Positions 1-9,057 of a stretch of DNA of 64,000 bases are shown piece after piece. The notes under the pieces were generated by a model that was not told where the DNA came from, ran no database searches, and saw nothing but the letters and a program-made list of their open reading frames with translations. The translations under genes and the position numbers were made by a program. Origin of the DNA: Kiloniellaceae bacterium (lineage in GTDB: Bacteria; Pseudomonadota; Alphaproteobacteria; Kiloniellales; J153); contig JAJFGJ010000036.1 of NCBI GenBank assembly GCA_021776175.1, forward strand, positions 183,106 to 247,105, written 5' to 3'. Position 1 is the first letter of the stretch; every line of letters starts with the position of its first letter.

Positions 1-2558
1 AGCCCGAGAGACCCCTTCACCTCACTCGGCCCGATCGCACCGGAGATACCGCTCAGCTCGATAACCTGCTGCGTACCTTGAACGCGCGCCTTGAGATCGA
101 GGCCAAGCCCAGGTGCCAATCCGGCGTCGACCGCGAAAGGGCTGACCAAGGCGGCCAAGTCCGGATGCTTGGCCACGATTGCCATATCAATGCCGCCAAT
201 CGCAGGCTCGGCCCCACCGAGGTCCACGGCCAGCCCGCCATCAAGGGCAAGCGGGCCAAGCTGCCCCTTCACCGCGCTGAGTGAAATTTTTTGCGGCGTT
301 CCCACCGCATTCGCACTTAGATCCAGCGTTCCGAAACTGGGATCGAGATTAAGATCGGGGATCAGCGCGGCCGTCAGCTTTGCCAGGTCCCCGTGGGAGC
401 CGCTTAGGTCGAGATCGAACTCCAAGGGCTCGGCCAAGGGTTTAACCCGGCCGCTGGCCGCCAAGCGGCCACCGAGCGTCTTCACCTCGCCGGTCACGTT
501 AAGTTGATCCTCGCCGCCCTTCACGGTGCCGGACAAATTCAGGCTTTCCGCTCGTTCCAAGGGCCCCGGCGCCGATCCGAGGGCCTTGGCGATCCCGGCG
601 GGATTGTCGGTACTGAGTTCGTAGGCCGCATCCACGACAGGTGCCGTCGTCAGGGCCGCGAATGTTCCGGCCACGCGGAGCTTGCCCCCCCCCGCGATAT
701 CGCCGACAAGAAGCTCCCTCAGGGCGACGGAGCCTTGTTGCAACGTCGCATCGAGGCGCAGGTCCGCGGCGGCGACCTTTCGCATCGTGATTTGGCCAAC
801 GCGAAGATCGAAATTCGCGTCGAATTCCCCCAGGCCGGCGGGCAAGGCAAACCGGGGCCGCGTCGCAACGGCTTGCGGCGCACCGCTCGCGCCCGTTTCC
901 GGCGCCACGCCGCTCGCGGGACTGGCCTGGCGCTCCGCCGGCAGGTAGGCATCGAGGTCGATCTTATCGAGCGCCAGCCCAACGCCGATCCCGGGCCGTT
1001 CGCGAAGCGCGACCGCGATGCCGCCGGTAATCTGGCTGAGATCGAAGCGAAGGTCGATATCGCTGAGCATTATGTCCGCTGGAGTCGCGCCGACGTTCAT
1101 GGTCAGACTCATCTTGCGTAGGCGCGATGCCGGTACCTGGGCCACGTCAATGTTCATCCAGTCGAGAACGCCGCGCAAATTGTCCGATCCGGCATCCAGC
1201 CGTCCATCGAATCTCAGGCCGGCCTGATCTGCCTCCCCAGCCGGCGCGACAACGCCGGTCAAGGAAACGTCCGAGCCTCCGGGCAGGAGCGCAAGCGCCT
1301 GACCGAGCTTCAGGACACCCTCCTCCAGGGCGAGCGAGAGTAAAAATTGCCGCACAACCTGCCCCCGGAACACCACGGCATCGACCGATACGTCCAGCGA
1401 CGCCGTCATGTCTGTTGGCAATGCCAAAGGCGCGGTATCGCTTTGAGCGGGACTCCGCGTCGGGATTGGCGTGGGCGTGGCCGCGCTGTCGTCTTGCCCC
1501 GCCGGCGCTTCTCCGGCGGGTGGCGCCATCAAGGCATCGAAGTCGACACGCGAGGCGGATAGGCGAATCTGTAAATCCCGGCTCGGTTCGATCGTTAACT
1601 GAATTTCACCATCGGCCTGAACATCACCTATTCCCACGGCAAGCTTACCGAACGTGACCCGCTCACGGTCCGCCGCGACATTGGATTCGGCGGTAAAGGG
1701 CTTGGCGAAAACAGCCGGCAAGGAAGCGTTCACGGGCATGGCGGCGACTAAAGCGGCAAGATCTTTCCCAACAGCCTTCACGCGCCCGCGCAGGGATGTG
1801 CGCTCAATATGGAGAGAGAGGGCGCCGGAAAACCGTATCGATGCGTCCGCTTCAGGCACGCCCATCACCAGGCGGATGGGCGTGGCGCCGCCACTCACCA
1901 GGCTGCCCAGGCTCAGCTCGAAATCGGTCGCGACACCGCGAATGCTGGCCTTCCCGGAGGCTGCCAGGGGGCCCTTCAAAGACTCCGCGGCGATCTCCGC
2001 GTAAAGAGAATCGATCTTTTCCTCGGTCCCCGAGACGGCGTCGCGGTAGATCAAGGAGCCCTCGGTTACGGTCACGCGGTCGAGGCTGATCGCGGCGGCG
2101 ATGCCTTCGCCCCGGCCCTCGACCGGCGCCCCTGTGGACTCCGGCAAGGTGGCCGCCGGGCCGGGTTGCGGGGCCGCGAACTCCCAGTTCCCGCGGCCAT
2201 CGGACAGGACTTCCAACAGAATGCGAGGCTTGACCAGATCGACGCTTTCAACCCTGATCTCCCCCTGCAACAGGGGTAAAAACGCGATGCGTACTTTCAG
2301 CGCCTCCAACTCGGCCATTGAAGGCGCGCTGCCTCCCTCGATATTGGCAAGGCGAACGCGCGAGGCGGACAAGGTCGGGGCCGGCAAGATCGCCAAACTG
2401 ACATCGCCGTCAATCGTCAAATCGCGGCCCAGTAAATCGAAAACCTCCTGGGAAATTCGATCCTTATGCGCATTCCAATCGACGAACCCGGGTGCGACCA
2501 AGAGCGCCGCGGCAAGTGCGATCGCGAGTACGAGCAGGCCTAGCCCAAGTTTCTTCAA
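1..2558 (-). CDS. AsmA family protein (C-terminus beyond the window)
   Basis: Continuous minus-strand reading frame of at least 852 codons running off the left edge. It begins with a TTG codon preceded by AAAGGA, and the product opens MKKLGLGLLVLAIALAAALL, a single N-terminal membrane anchor, followed by the AsmA-type start APGFVDWNAHKDRISQEV and long stretches of beta-strand-like sequence (SLDRVTVTEGSLIYRD, LRFDGRLDAGSDNLRGVLDW). AsmA-family proteins are inner-membrane-anchored periplasmic beta-rich proteins related to lipid-transfer bridges and outer-membrane homeostasis. No ATG fits the frame near the anchor, so TTG is the best start. Long plus-strand ORFs over it are antisense shadows. 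Confidence 0.85.
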   Translation of the reverse strand, partial: MKKLGLGLLVLAIALAAALLVAPGFVDWNAHKDRISQEVFDLLGRDLTIDGDVSLAILPAPTLSASRVRLANIEGGSAPSMAELEALKVRIAFLPLLQGEIRVESVDLVKPRILLEVLSDGRGNWEFAAPQPGPAATLPESTGAPVEGRGEGIAAAISLDRVTVTEGSLIYRDAVSGTEEKIDSLYAEIAAESLKGPLAASGKASIRGVATDFELSLGSLVSGGATPIRLVMGVPEADASIRFSGALSLHIERTSLRGRVKAVGKDLAALVAAMPVNASLPAVFAKPFTAESNVAADRERVTFGKLAVGIGDVQADGEIQLTIEPSRDLQIRLSASRVDFDALMAPPAGEAPAGQDDSAATPTPIPTRSPAQSDTAPLALPTDMTASLDVSVDAVVFRGQVVRQFLLSLALEEGVLKLGQALALLPGGSDVSLTGVVAPAGEADQAGLRFDGRLDAGSDNLRGVLDWMNIDVAQVPASRLRKMSLTMNVGATPADIMLSDIDLRFDLSQITGGIAVALRERPGIGVGLALDKIDLDAYLPAERQASPASGVAPETGASGAPQAVATRPRFALPAGLGEFDANFDLRVGQITMRKVAAADLRLDATLQQGSVALRELLVGDIAGGGKLRVAGTFAALTTAPVVDAAYELSTDNPAGIAKALGSAPGPLERAESLNLSGTVKGGEDQLNVTGEVKTLGGRLAASGRVKPLAEPLEFDLDLSGSHGDLAKLTAALIPDLNLDPSFGTLDLSANAVGTPQKISLSAVKGQLGPLALDGGLAVDLGGAEPAIGGIDMAIVAKHPDLAALVSPFAVDAGLAPGLGLDLKARVQGTQQVIELSGISGAIGPSEVKGSLG

Positions 2559-2710
2559 ATCGATTTCCTTTATTTGCCCGGCCGGAGAATCCGAAAAACG
2601 CCAGCACACTCAACTGGCCATTGCGCCTAGCTCGGTTTCAGCTAAGCTAATGAAACAGTGATGTGCGGGCAAACACTACGCGAAGGCCCGAAGCTAGGGT
2701 TCGAAAGCAT

Positions 2711-2932
2711 ATGGGCGAGGTCATCGATCTCGAAATCTACCGCAAGCGGCTAAAGCGCGGTGCGGAGCGCGCGCAGGGTCCGGGCAATCGCAGGCGCCCG
2801 GACAACGGCCCGCAATGCGCCAAATCAACCAGCAAAAAGACCGGTACCCGCAAGCCCCAGTCTAGCGAATCCAACCCACTGGAGCCCTCGAGTAAAACCA
2901 AGATCGATTCGAGCGACTCGAATTCGGATTGA
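2711..2932 (+). CDS. small basic hypothetical protein
   Basis: 73-residue product. The N-terminus MGEVIDLEIYRKRLKRG resembles the short V-I-D-L-x-x-Y-R-x-R start found in several small alphaproteobacterial proteins (recalled, not searched). The rest is Lys/Ser/Pro-rich and probably disordered, ending in acidic Ser-Asp repeats. An upstream in-frame ATG at 2663 would add 16 residues; I prefer 2711 because the recognisable motif begins there. It is divergent from the AsmA gene. No function can be assigned. Confidence 0.45.
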   Translation: MGEVIDLEIYRKRLKRGAERAQGPGNRRRPDNGPQCAKSTSKKTGTRKPQSSESNPLEPSSKTKIDSSDSNSD

Positions 2933-3056
2933 CGGCGGCGCTTCGGCATTCGAAATTTTCCCCGTTCCGCGAATTGTCAGCCCCCAAGCACACGGCTTCC
3001 GGACTTGCGCAGATACCAGGGCCCATCGAAAAGACCTCCGATCGGGATTGTGAACC

Positions 3057-3677
3057 ATGTTCTATGAAACGAGCGACAACCGGCACGGCTTGCCGCACGA
3101 CCCCTTCAAAAGCTGTATCGTGCCCAGGCCGATCGGCTGGATTTCGACCCTAAGCGCCGAGAATGTCGTGAACTTGGCGCCCTATAGCTTTTTCAACGGA
3201 GTCGCCTCCGATCCCCCCATGGTCATGTTTTCGTGCCTTGGCCTGCCCCCGCGCCCAAACAAGGATACGCTGGCGAATTGCGCCGATACGGGTGAGTTCG
3301 TCTTTAACTTGGCAACCTGGGATCTGCGCGAGGAAATGAACGCCACCAGCGCCGCGGTCAATCCCGATGCGGACGAGTTCGAACTGGCGGGCCTGGAAAA
3401 AGCGCCCTCCATTTTGATCAAGCCGCCGCGCGTCAAGGCATCGCCGATCCATATGGAGTGCGTGGTGCACCAGATCGTGGACCTGCCGGGCACCGACCCC
3501 AAGGCCCGCAACGCCATGGTCCTGGGCCGGGTGGTCGGGATCCATATCGACGAAAGCGTCCTGACCGGCGGCCTGATCGACATGGACAAGCTGCGCCCGA
3601 TCGCGCGGCTAGGATATATGGACTATTCCCGAGTCGATCTCGTCTTCGGCATGCAACGGCCAAGCGGAGGCGGATGA
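3057..3677 (+). CDS. flavin reductase-like FMN-binding protein
   Basis: 206-residue protein of the flavin reductase-like / FMN-binding split-barrel family. Family signatures include CIVPRPIGWISTL near the N-terminus (the (I/V)xPRPI(A/G)WVST motif), LAPYSFFNGVASDPPMV and NKDTLANCADTGEFVFNL. Such proteins bind FMN and act as NAD(P)H:flavin oxidoreductases or partner reductases; this longer type often stands alone beside unrelated oxidases. It converges on the D-lactate-dehydrogenase-like gene (19 nt gap). The reaction partner is not evident; the nearby flavoenzymes are only suggestive. Confidence 0.8.
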   Translation: MFYETSDNRHGLPHDPFKSCIVPRPIGWISTLSAENVVNLAPYSFFNGVASDPPMVMFSCLGLPPRPNKDTLANCADTGEFVFNLATWDLREEMNATSAAVNPDADEFELAGLEKAPSILIKPPRVKASPIHMECVVHQIVDLPGTDPKARNAMVLGRVVGIHIDESVLTGGLIDMDKLRPIARLGYMDYSRVDLVFGMQRPSGGG

Positions 3678-3695
3678 GGCCGGGACCGGGCGGCT

Positions 3696-5084
3696 CTAAA
3701 CCTCGACAACCTTGCCGGGATTCATGAGGTTATCGGGGTCGAGCGCGATTTTGAGTTGGCGCATCACCCCGACGGCTTCGCCGTGTTCGGCGTGCAGGAA
3801 TTTTATCTTGCCGGAACCGATCCCGTGCTCGCCGGTGCAGGTTCCCCCCATGTCCAGGGCACGCATGACCATGCGCTCGTTCAGTGCCTCGGCCCGGCGC
3901 ATCTCATCGGGATCGTCCGGATCGATGATGAAGCAGAGGTGGAAATTCCCGTCTCCAGCGTGCCCCACGATGGGCGCGAGCAGACCCGAGTCCTCGATAT
4001 CCGACTTGGTTGCCAGGAGGCATTCGGCGAGGCGCGAGATCGGCACGCAAACATCCGTCGCCCAACCCTTGGAGCCGGGGCGGAGTGCTAGCGCCGCATA
4101 GTAAGCGTCATGCCGGGCCTGCCATAGCTGGTTCCGGTCTTCTTGCTCGCGCGCCCAACGGAAATCGTCGCCGCCAAACTCGCCCGCGATCCCGCCGACC
4201 ATCTCGACCTGCTCCCGGACCCCGGACTCGCTACCGTGGAACTCAAAAAATAGGGCTGGAAGAACCGGGTTGTTGAGCTTCGAATAACGATTGATCGCAT
4301 CCATCTGAACTTCGTCCAGAATCTCGATACGCGCGATGGGGATCCCGGACTGTATGGTTGTGATGACGGTGTTCACGGCGCCTTGAAGGTCCGAGAAGGA
4401 ACAGACAGCCGAAGAAATAGCCTCGGGAATGCCATAGAGACGGAGCTGAACCTCGGTGATGACCCCAAGCGTTCCTTCGGATCCAACGAACAGCCGGGTC
4501 AAATCGTAGCCGGCGGCCGATTTGCGCGACCGGCCGCCCGTGCGGATCACGCGCCCATCGGCCAAGACAACGGTCAAACCCATGACGTTCTCTCGCATGG
4601 TGCCGTAGCGGACCGCGTTGGTGCCCGAGGCGCGCGTCGCGGCCATCCCGCCCAATGAAGCATCGGCGCCGGGATCTATGGGAAAGAACAGACCCGTACC
4701 GCGCAGATACTCGTTCAGTTGCTTGCGCGTGACCCCGGCCTGGACCCGGCAATCTAGGTCCTCGGCATTGACTTCTATAACCTGGTTCATGGGCGTCATA
4801 TCGATGCAGATCCCGCCTCGCAAGGCCGCGACATGGCCTTCCAAGGAGGTGCCGGTACCGAAGGGGACCACCGGGCGCTTGTGCCCGGCGCAGACCTTGA
4901 CGATCTGGGCCACTTCCTCGGTCGAATTCGCGAAGGCGACCGCATCCGGCGGGTGATTGGCATGATAGGATTCGTCGTGGCCGTGTTGTTCGCGCACGGC
5001 CGAAGAGGTCGACAGCCGGCCGCCTAAAATGACACGCAGTTCCTCGACCGCCGCGTCCTTCGAAAGTTCTTCCGCCATCGCCAT
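3696..5084 (-). CDS. FAD-binding oxidase, D-lactate dehydrogenase (cytochrome) type
   Basis: 462-residue FAD-linked oxidase of the GlcD/Dld (vanillyl-alcohol oxidase) superfamily. The PCMH FAD-binding domain (about residues 35-215) has PFGTGTSLEGHVAAL and GADASLGGMAATRASGTNA; the C-terminal cap has GHAGDGNFH and TCTGEHGIGSGK, the usual catalytic and metal-binding motifs. The family oxidises D-2-hydroxy acids to 2-oxo acids and passes electrons to cytochrome c or quinone. The frame stays open to 5393, but the start at 5084 follows GTGGAGGAT and gives the standard family length. It is divergent from the TMADH-like gene, so a shared promoter region (5085-5198) is likely. Exact substrate is uncertain. 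Confidence 0.85.
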   Translation of the reverse strand: MAMAEELSKDAAVEELRVILGGRLSTSSAVREQHGHDESYHANHPPDAVAFANSTEEVAQIVKVCAGHKRPVVPFGTGTSLEGHVAALRGGICIDMTPMNQVIEVNAEDLDCRVQAGVTRKQLNEYLRGTGLFFPIDPGADASLGGMAATRASGTNAVRYGTMRENVMGLTVVLADGRVIRTGGRSRKSAAGYDLTRLFVGSEGTLGVITEVQLRLYGIPEAISSAVCSFSDLQGAVNTVITTIQSGIPIARIEILDEVQMDAINRYSKLNNPVLPALFFEFHGSESGVREQVEMVGGIAGEFGGDDFRWAREQEDRNQLWQARHDAYYAALALRPGSKGWATDVCVPISRLAECLLATKSDIEDSGLLAPIVGHAGDGNFHLCFIIDPDDPDEMRRAEALNERMVMRALDMGGTCTGEHGIGSGKIKFLHAEHGEAVGVMRQLKIALDPDNLMNPGKVVEV

Positions 5085-5198
5085 CCGGCTATCCTCCACT
5101 TGAAACCGCGCACCACTATAGCAAAGTTCCGCCGGCGCGGGCAGACTCGCGAATCGGGATTCCACGCCGAGCGGCGACGTTAGGGTTAAGGGGGGAAC

Positions 5199-7253
5199 AT
5201 GGCACGCGACGCACGTTACGACATCTTGTTCGAACCGGTCCGGATCGGCCCGGTCACAGCCCGCAACCGATTCTATCAGGTGCCCCATTGCGACGGCATG
5301 GGCTACCGGAGACCCCAGGCCGAAGCCGTGTCGCGAGAGGTCAAGGCCGAGGGCGGCTGGGCCGTCATCTGCACCCAGGAGTGCGAGATTCACCCCAGCG
5401 GCGATGTAACCCCCGCCATCGAAGCGCGCCTCTGGGACGACAGGGATATCCCGGCCCTGGCCCTAATGACCGAGGCCGTTCACCGCCATGGATCGCTGGC
5501 CGGGATCGAACTGGTCCACAACGGCCCTTCCTGCGCGAATCGCTATAGCCGGGAGGTTCCCCTGGGCCCTTCGCACCAGCCCGCCGGGCGCTGGGACCCG
5601 GTCCAGGCGCGGGCCATGGATCTGGCCGACATTCGCGCCTACCGGCAATGGCACCGCGCGGCGGCGCGGCGCGCCAAGGCCGCCGGCTTCGATATCGTCT
5701 ATGTCTATGCCGGGCACGATCTCTCCCTGGCCATGCATTTCTTGCAGCGCCGGCGCAACACCCGTGGCGACGAATACGGCGGGTCCCTGGAAAACCGCGC
5801 GCGCCTGCTGCGCGAGGTGATCGAGGACACCAAGGAGGAGGTCGGAGACACCTGCGCCGTCGCCGTGCGCATCGCGGTCGACGAACTGCTGGGTTCCGAC
5901 GGCATCACCAGCGAGGGAGAAGGCCGCGATGTGATCGCGATGATGGCCGAGCTGCCTGATCTTTGGGATGTGAACGTCAGCGATTGGGATAACGATTCCC
6001 TGACCTCGCGCTTTGGACCCGAAGGCGGGCAGGAGCCCTTTACCGCCTTCGTCAAGACCATCACCACCAAACCGGTGGTCGGCGTCGGCCGCTTCACGTC
6101 GCCGGACACCATGGTTTCGCAGATCAAGCGCGGCATCCTGGATATGATCGGCGCGGCGCGGCCCTCGATCGCCGACCCCTTCCTGCCCAGGAAAATCGAG
6201 GAAGGCCGGCTGGATGACATCCGTGAGTGCATCGGCTGCAACATCTGCGTGACCGGAGACCGTTTCTCCGCCCCCATCCGCTGCACCCAGAATCCAACCA
6301 TGGGCGAGGAGTGGCGTAAAGGCTGGCATCCCGAGATCATTCCCGGCAAGACCGCAGACGAATCGGTCCTGATCGCCGGGGCCGGGCCCGCAGGCCTTGA
6401 GTGCGCGCGCGGCCTGGGCGAGCGGGGATACCAGGTGCATTTGGCCGAGGCCGGCACGGAGTTGGGAGGCCGGGTGGTTCTTGAATCGCGCTTGCCCGGC
6501 CTCTCCGCCTGGATACGGGTGCGCGACTACCGCCTCCAGCAATTGAACAAGATGACGAATGTCCAGATCTATCGCGACAGCCGCCTGACTCCCGAACACG
6601 TTCGCGAGTTTGGCGCGGCGCATGTCGTGATCGCGACCGGCGGCACTTGGCGGCGCGACGGCGTGGGGCGCGCGAATTGGCAAGCGGTTCCAGGCCTCGA
6701 GACCCCCAAGGTGTTTACCCCCGACGACATCATGGCCGGCGCCCGACCCGAAGGGCCGATCGTAATCTACGATGACGACCACTATTACATGGGGGGCGTT
6801 CTGGCCGAAAAATTGCGGGCCGAGGGCCGCGAGGTCGCCTTGGCGACACCGGCCCACTCAGCCTCGGCCTGGACCGATTACACGCTCGAGCTCGCGCATA
6901 TTCAAAAGCGGCTGCTTGAGGCGGGAGTGACGATAATTCCCAACCGCCGCCTCGTGGCGCTGCGGGAGGACCACGCGGAATTGGCCTGCGTCTACACCGG
7001 GGCGCGCAGCCAGATAGCGTGCGCCGCGCTCGTCACGGTCACGGCCCGCCTGCCCAACGACGATCTATACCGTGCGCTGATCGCCAAGGGTGAAGATCTG
7101 AAAGGGGCCGGAATAGAAAGCGTCACCGCCATCGGCGATGCCTTGGCGCCCTCGACCATCGCCGCCGCCGTCTATGCCGGGCATCGTCACGCCCGTGCCT
7201 TGGGCGCCGAAGCCACCGGCGGCGTGGCCTTTAAGCGCGAGTTTCCAGGCTAG
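5199..7253 (+). CDS. trimethylamine/dimethylamine dehydrogenase-like iron-sulfur flavoprotein
   Basis: 684-residue enzyme with the architecture of trimethylamine dehydrogenase: an old-yellow-enzyme TIM barrel (about 1-370), a 4Fe-4S cluster motif CIGCNICVTGDRF...C (about 345-363) and an FAD/NAD-like domain starting LIAGAGPAGLECARGLG (about 390). C31 in FYQVPHCDG aligns with the cysteine carrying covalent 6-S-cysteinyl FMN in TMADH. The TMADH substrate cage does not carry over: the Tyr60 position reads Glu (TQECEI), the Trp355 position reads Asp (VTGDRF) and no Trp aligns cleanly with Trp264. An amine substrate is therefore plausible but trimethylamine is unlikely. Start ATG follows AAGGGGGGAAC. 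Confidence 0.85.
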   Translation: MARDARYDILFEPVRIGPVTARNRFYQVPHCDGMGYRRPQAEAVSREVKAEGGWAVICTQECEIHPSGDVTPAIEARLWDDRDIPALALMTEAVHRHGSLAGIELVHNGPSCANRYSREVPLGPSHQPAGRWDPVQARAMDLADIRAYRQWHRAAARRAKAAGFDIVYVYAGHDLSLAMHFLQRRRNTRGDEYGGSLENRARLLREVIEDTKEEVGDTCAVAVRIAVDELLGSDGITSEGEGRDVIAMMAELPDLWDVNVSDWDNDSLTSRFGPEGGQEPFTAFVKTITTKPVVGVGRFTSPDTMVSQIKRGILDMIGAARPSIADPFLPRKIEEGRLDDIRECIGCNICVTGDRFSAPIRCTQNPTMGEEWRKGWHPEIIPGKTADESVLIAGAGPAGLECARGLGERGYQVHLAEAGTELGGRVVLESRLPGLSAWIRVRDYRLQQLNKMTNVQIYRDSRLTPEHVREFGAAHVVIATGGTWRRDGVGRANWQAVPGLETPKVFTPDDIMAGARPEGPIVIYDDDHYYMGGVLAEKLRAEGREVALATPAHSASAWTDYTLELAHIQKRLLEAGVTIIPNRRLVALREDHAELACVYTGARSQIACAALVTVTARLPNDDLYRALIAKGEDLKGAGIESVTAIGDALAPSTIAAAVYAGHRHARALGAEATGGVAFKREFPG

Positions 7254-7307
7254 ATGCCGCCGGAACGATTCTAAGCTTGCTCTCTCGCCTCGTATTTCGG
7301 CGTCCAG

Positions 7308-8210
7308 CTAGGCGGCGCAGCCCTTCGCGGTCTTGGCCGGCTGGCGGACAAGCGCGCTATAGGCGTCCGACAGGGTCCGGGTCATCTCCCCCGGCGTGAA
7401 ACGGTAATCGTCGATCTCGCCGACCGGGGTAACCTCGGCGGCGGTGCCGGTCAGGAACACCTCGCTGGTCTTGGCGAAATCTTCGGGCAGAATGACCCGC
7501 TCGATCACCTCAATGCCCTTGGCCCGCGCCAAGCCGATGACGGTACGCCGCGTGATGCCATCCAGAAAGCAATCCGGAATCGGCGTGTGCAATTTGCCGT
7601 CCTGCACTAGGAAGATGTTGGCCCCGGTCGCCTCGGACACCCGGCCGCGATGGTCGAGCATCAGGCAATCGTGATAACCCCGATCCTCCGCCAAGTGCTT
7701 GGACATGGTACAGATCATATACAGGCCGGCGGCCTTGGCATGAACCGGCGCGGCATTAGCCGGTGGGCGGCGCCAAGGCGAGGTCATCAAGCGGATGCCC
7801 TTGGCACGCAGTTCGGGGCTGAAATAGCTCGGCCATTCCCAGGCGGCGATCGCGACATTGATCCGCGTCGCCTGGGCGGAGATGCCCATCATCTCACTGC
7901 CGCGCCAGGCAACAGGACGGACGTAGGCGTCGGTCAGGTTGTTCTCGCGCAGAACCAGCTCGGCGGCGGCATCGATTTCCGAAACCGTGTACGGCAGCTC
8001 GAAACCCAGGATCTCGCCCGAAAGACGCAAGCGCTCGTGATGTTCGCTCATCTTGAAAATCGTGCCATTGTAGGCACGTTCGCCCTCGAACACGCTGCTG
8101 CCGTAGTGCAAGGCATGGCTTAAGATGTGCAGCTTGACGTCGCGCCAGGGCACGAGTTCGCCATTGTGCCAAATGACTCCGTCACGGTCGTCAAAGGGTA
8201 TGAGAGACAT
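7308..8210 (-). CDS. ilvE: branched-chain amino acid aminotransferase
   Basis: 300-residue fold-type IV PLP enzyme interconverting Leu, Ile and Val with their 2-oxo acids in the cytosol. Signatures are the N-terminal GELVPWRDVKLHILSHALHYG and SSVFEGERAYNG, the PLP lysine region VHAKAAGLYMICTMSK, and GRVSEATGANIF plus FLDGITRRTVIGLA near the C-terminus. The frame is open 33 codons further upstream, but start 8210 gives the family N-terminus (MSLIPFDDRDGVIWHNGE). Divergently transcribed from the MarR gene; the AT-rich space between them carries a possible operator. Confidence 0.92.
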   Translation of the reverse strand: MSLIPFDDRDGVIWHNGELVPWRDVKLHILSHALHYGSSVFEGERAYNGTIFKMSEHHERLRLSGEILGFELPYTVSEIDAAAELVLRENNLTDAYVRPVAWRGSEMMGISAQATRINVAIAAWEWPSYFSPELRAKGIRLMTSPWRRPPANAAPVHAKAAGLYMICTMSKHLAEDRGYHDCLMLDHRGRVSEATGANIFLVQDGKLHTPIPDCFLDGITRRTVIGLARAKGIEVIERVILPEDFAKTSEVFLTGTAAEVTPVGEIDDYRFTPGEMTRTLSDAYSALVRQPAKTAKGCAA

Positions 8211-8381
8211 GGTCGCCTCGCCTCGCTTGTACGGCCCGCTCCGCCAGAGCACCCGGCCGGTTGTTAGCCCTGCATTTTCATCCACCGAACCCGCGATTTC
8301 GGGGCGCATCGCGTCTTATGCGGACGATTCGGTACAAAAAATGCCTGTTTCAATCACATTCAATAAATTCTCGATTGCTTT

Positions 8382-8430
8382 ATATAATGGTATTGCGCCA
8401 TATATGTCAACATAGCTGCCATATAATTTT
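8382..8430. promoter_or_regulatory. candidate MarR operator / divergent promoter
   Basis: AT-rich stretch between ilvE and the MarR gene. Arms ATATAATGG (8382-8390) and CCATATAT (8398-8405) form a near-perfect inverted repeat around a 7-nt centre, and a further half copy GCCATATAAT lies at 8418-8427, just before the AGGAAC ribosome-binding site of the MarR gene. The position suits autoregulation. The assignment is inferred from symmetry and location only. Confidence 0.4.
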
Positions 8431-8441
8431 ACACAGGAACC

Positions 8442-8969
8442 ATGATGGCTGACCTGAAAGCGGGCCCAAACCCCCTGTTCCTGCGCGAGGAGGAGTTGCG
8501 CCAGGCGATTGAGTTACTCTATTTCGCCTATCGCGGCTTCACCGCTGAACCGGATCAAATACTGGCCGACTACGGTTTCGGCCGCGCCCATCACCGCGTG
8601 ATCTATTTCGTCGGCCGTCACCCCGGAATCACGGTGAGTGAGCTTCTGCGCATTCTGGGAATCACCAAGCAAAGCCTGTCCCGGGTTCTTGGGCAGCTGG
8701 TCCAAAACGGCTTCATTAAGCAACGCACGGGTACACGCGACCGGCGCCAACGCTTGCTGGAATTGGCCGACAAAGGGCAAGCGCTGGAAAACGCCCTCAC
8801 CGACACCCAGCGCGTCCGCCTGGCCCATGCGTTCCGCGATTCGGGGGCCGAGGCGGTCGAGGGGTTTCGCACCGTCCTGTACAACCTGACGGACGAGGCC
8901 TACCGCGCGCGCTTTAGTGACCGAAAGGCGGCGCGCGCGGGCGTGCGGCATGTGGCGGTTGACCACTGA
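8442..8969 (+). CDS. petP: MarR family transcriptional regulator (PetP-like)
   Basis: 175-residue winged-helix regulator. An N-terminal helix (LREEELRQAIELLYFAYRGF) precedes the MarR core: HPGITVSELLRILGITKQSL (helix-turn-helix, about residues 62-82) and the wing QRTGTRDRRQRLLELADKG. It is followed directly by an OmpR-type regulator, the arrangement of petP-petR known from Rhodobacter capsulatus, so the symbol is by family and context. Two adjacent ATGs (8442, 8445) are possible starts after ACAGGAACC. Effector unknown; regulation of ilvE or of itself is inference. Confidence 0.75.
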   Translation: MMADLKAGPNPLFLREEELRQAIELLYFAYRGFTAEPDQILADYGFGRAHHRVIYFVGRHPGITVSELLRILGITKQSLSRVLGQLVQNGFIKQRTGTRDRRQRLLELADKGQALENALTDTQRVRLAHAFRDSGAEAVEGFRTVLYNLTDEAYRARFSDRKAARAGVRHVAVDH

Positions 8970-9057
8970 TTATCTTCGGCGCGGCGATCCCATATGCGAT
9001 CCCAAATACAGACAGATTGCTAGTGACCGGCACGCTGCCGCCTTATAATCCACGGTC

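Noticed and set aside
91..2661. Several long plus-strand frames (up to 205 codons)
   Set aside because: They lie antisense to the continuous AsmA frame, which has an anchor, family features and a plausible start; the plus frames are Arg/Pro-rich and lack motifs.
5463..6857. 464-codon minus-strand frame
   Set aside because: Antisense to the TMADH-like enzyme, which has clear cofactor motifs; GC-rich codon bias leaves the opposite strand open.
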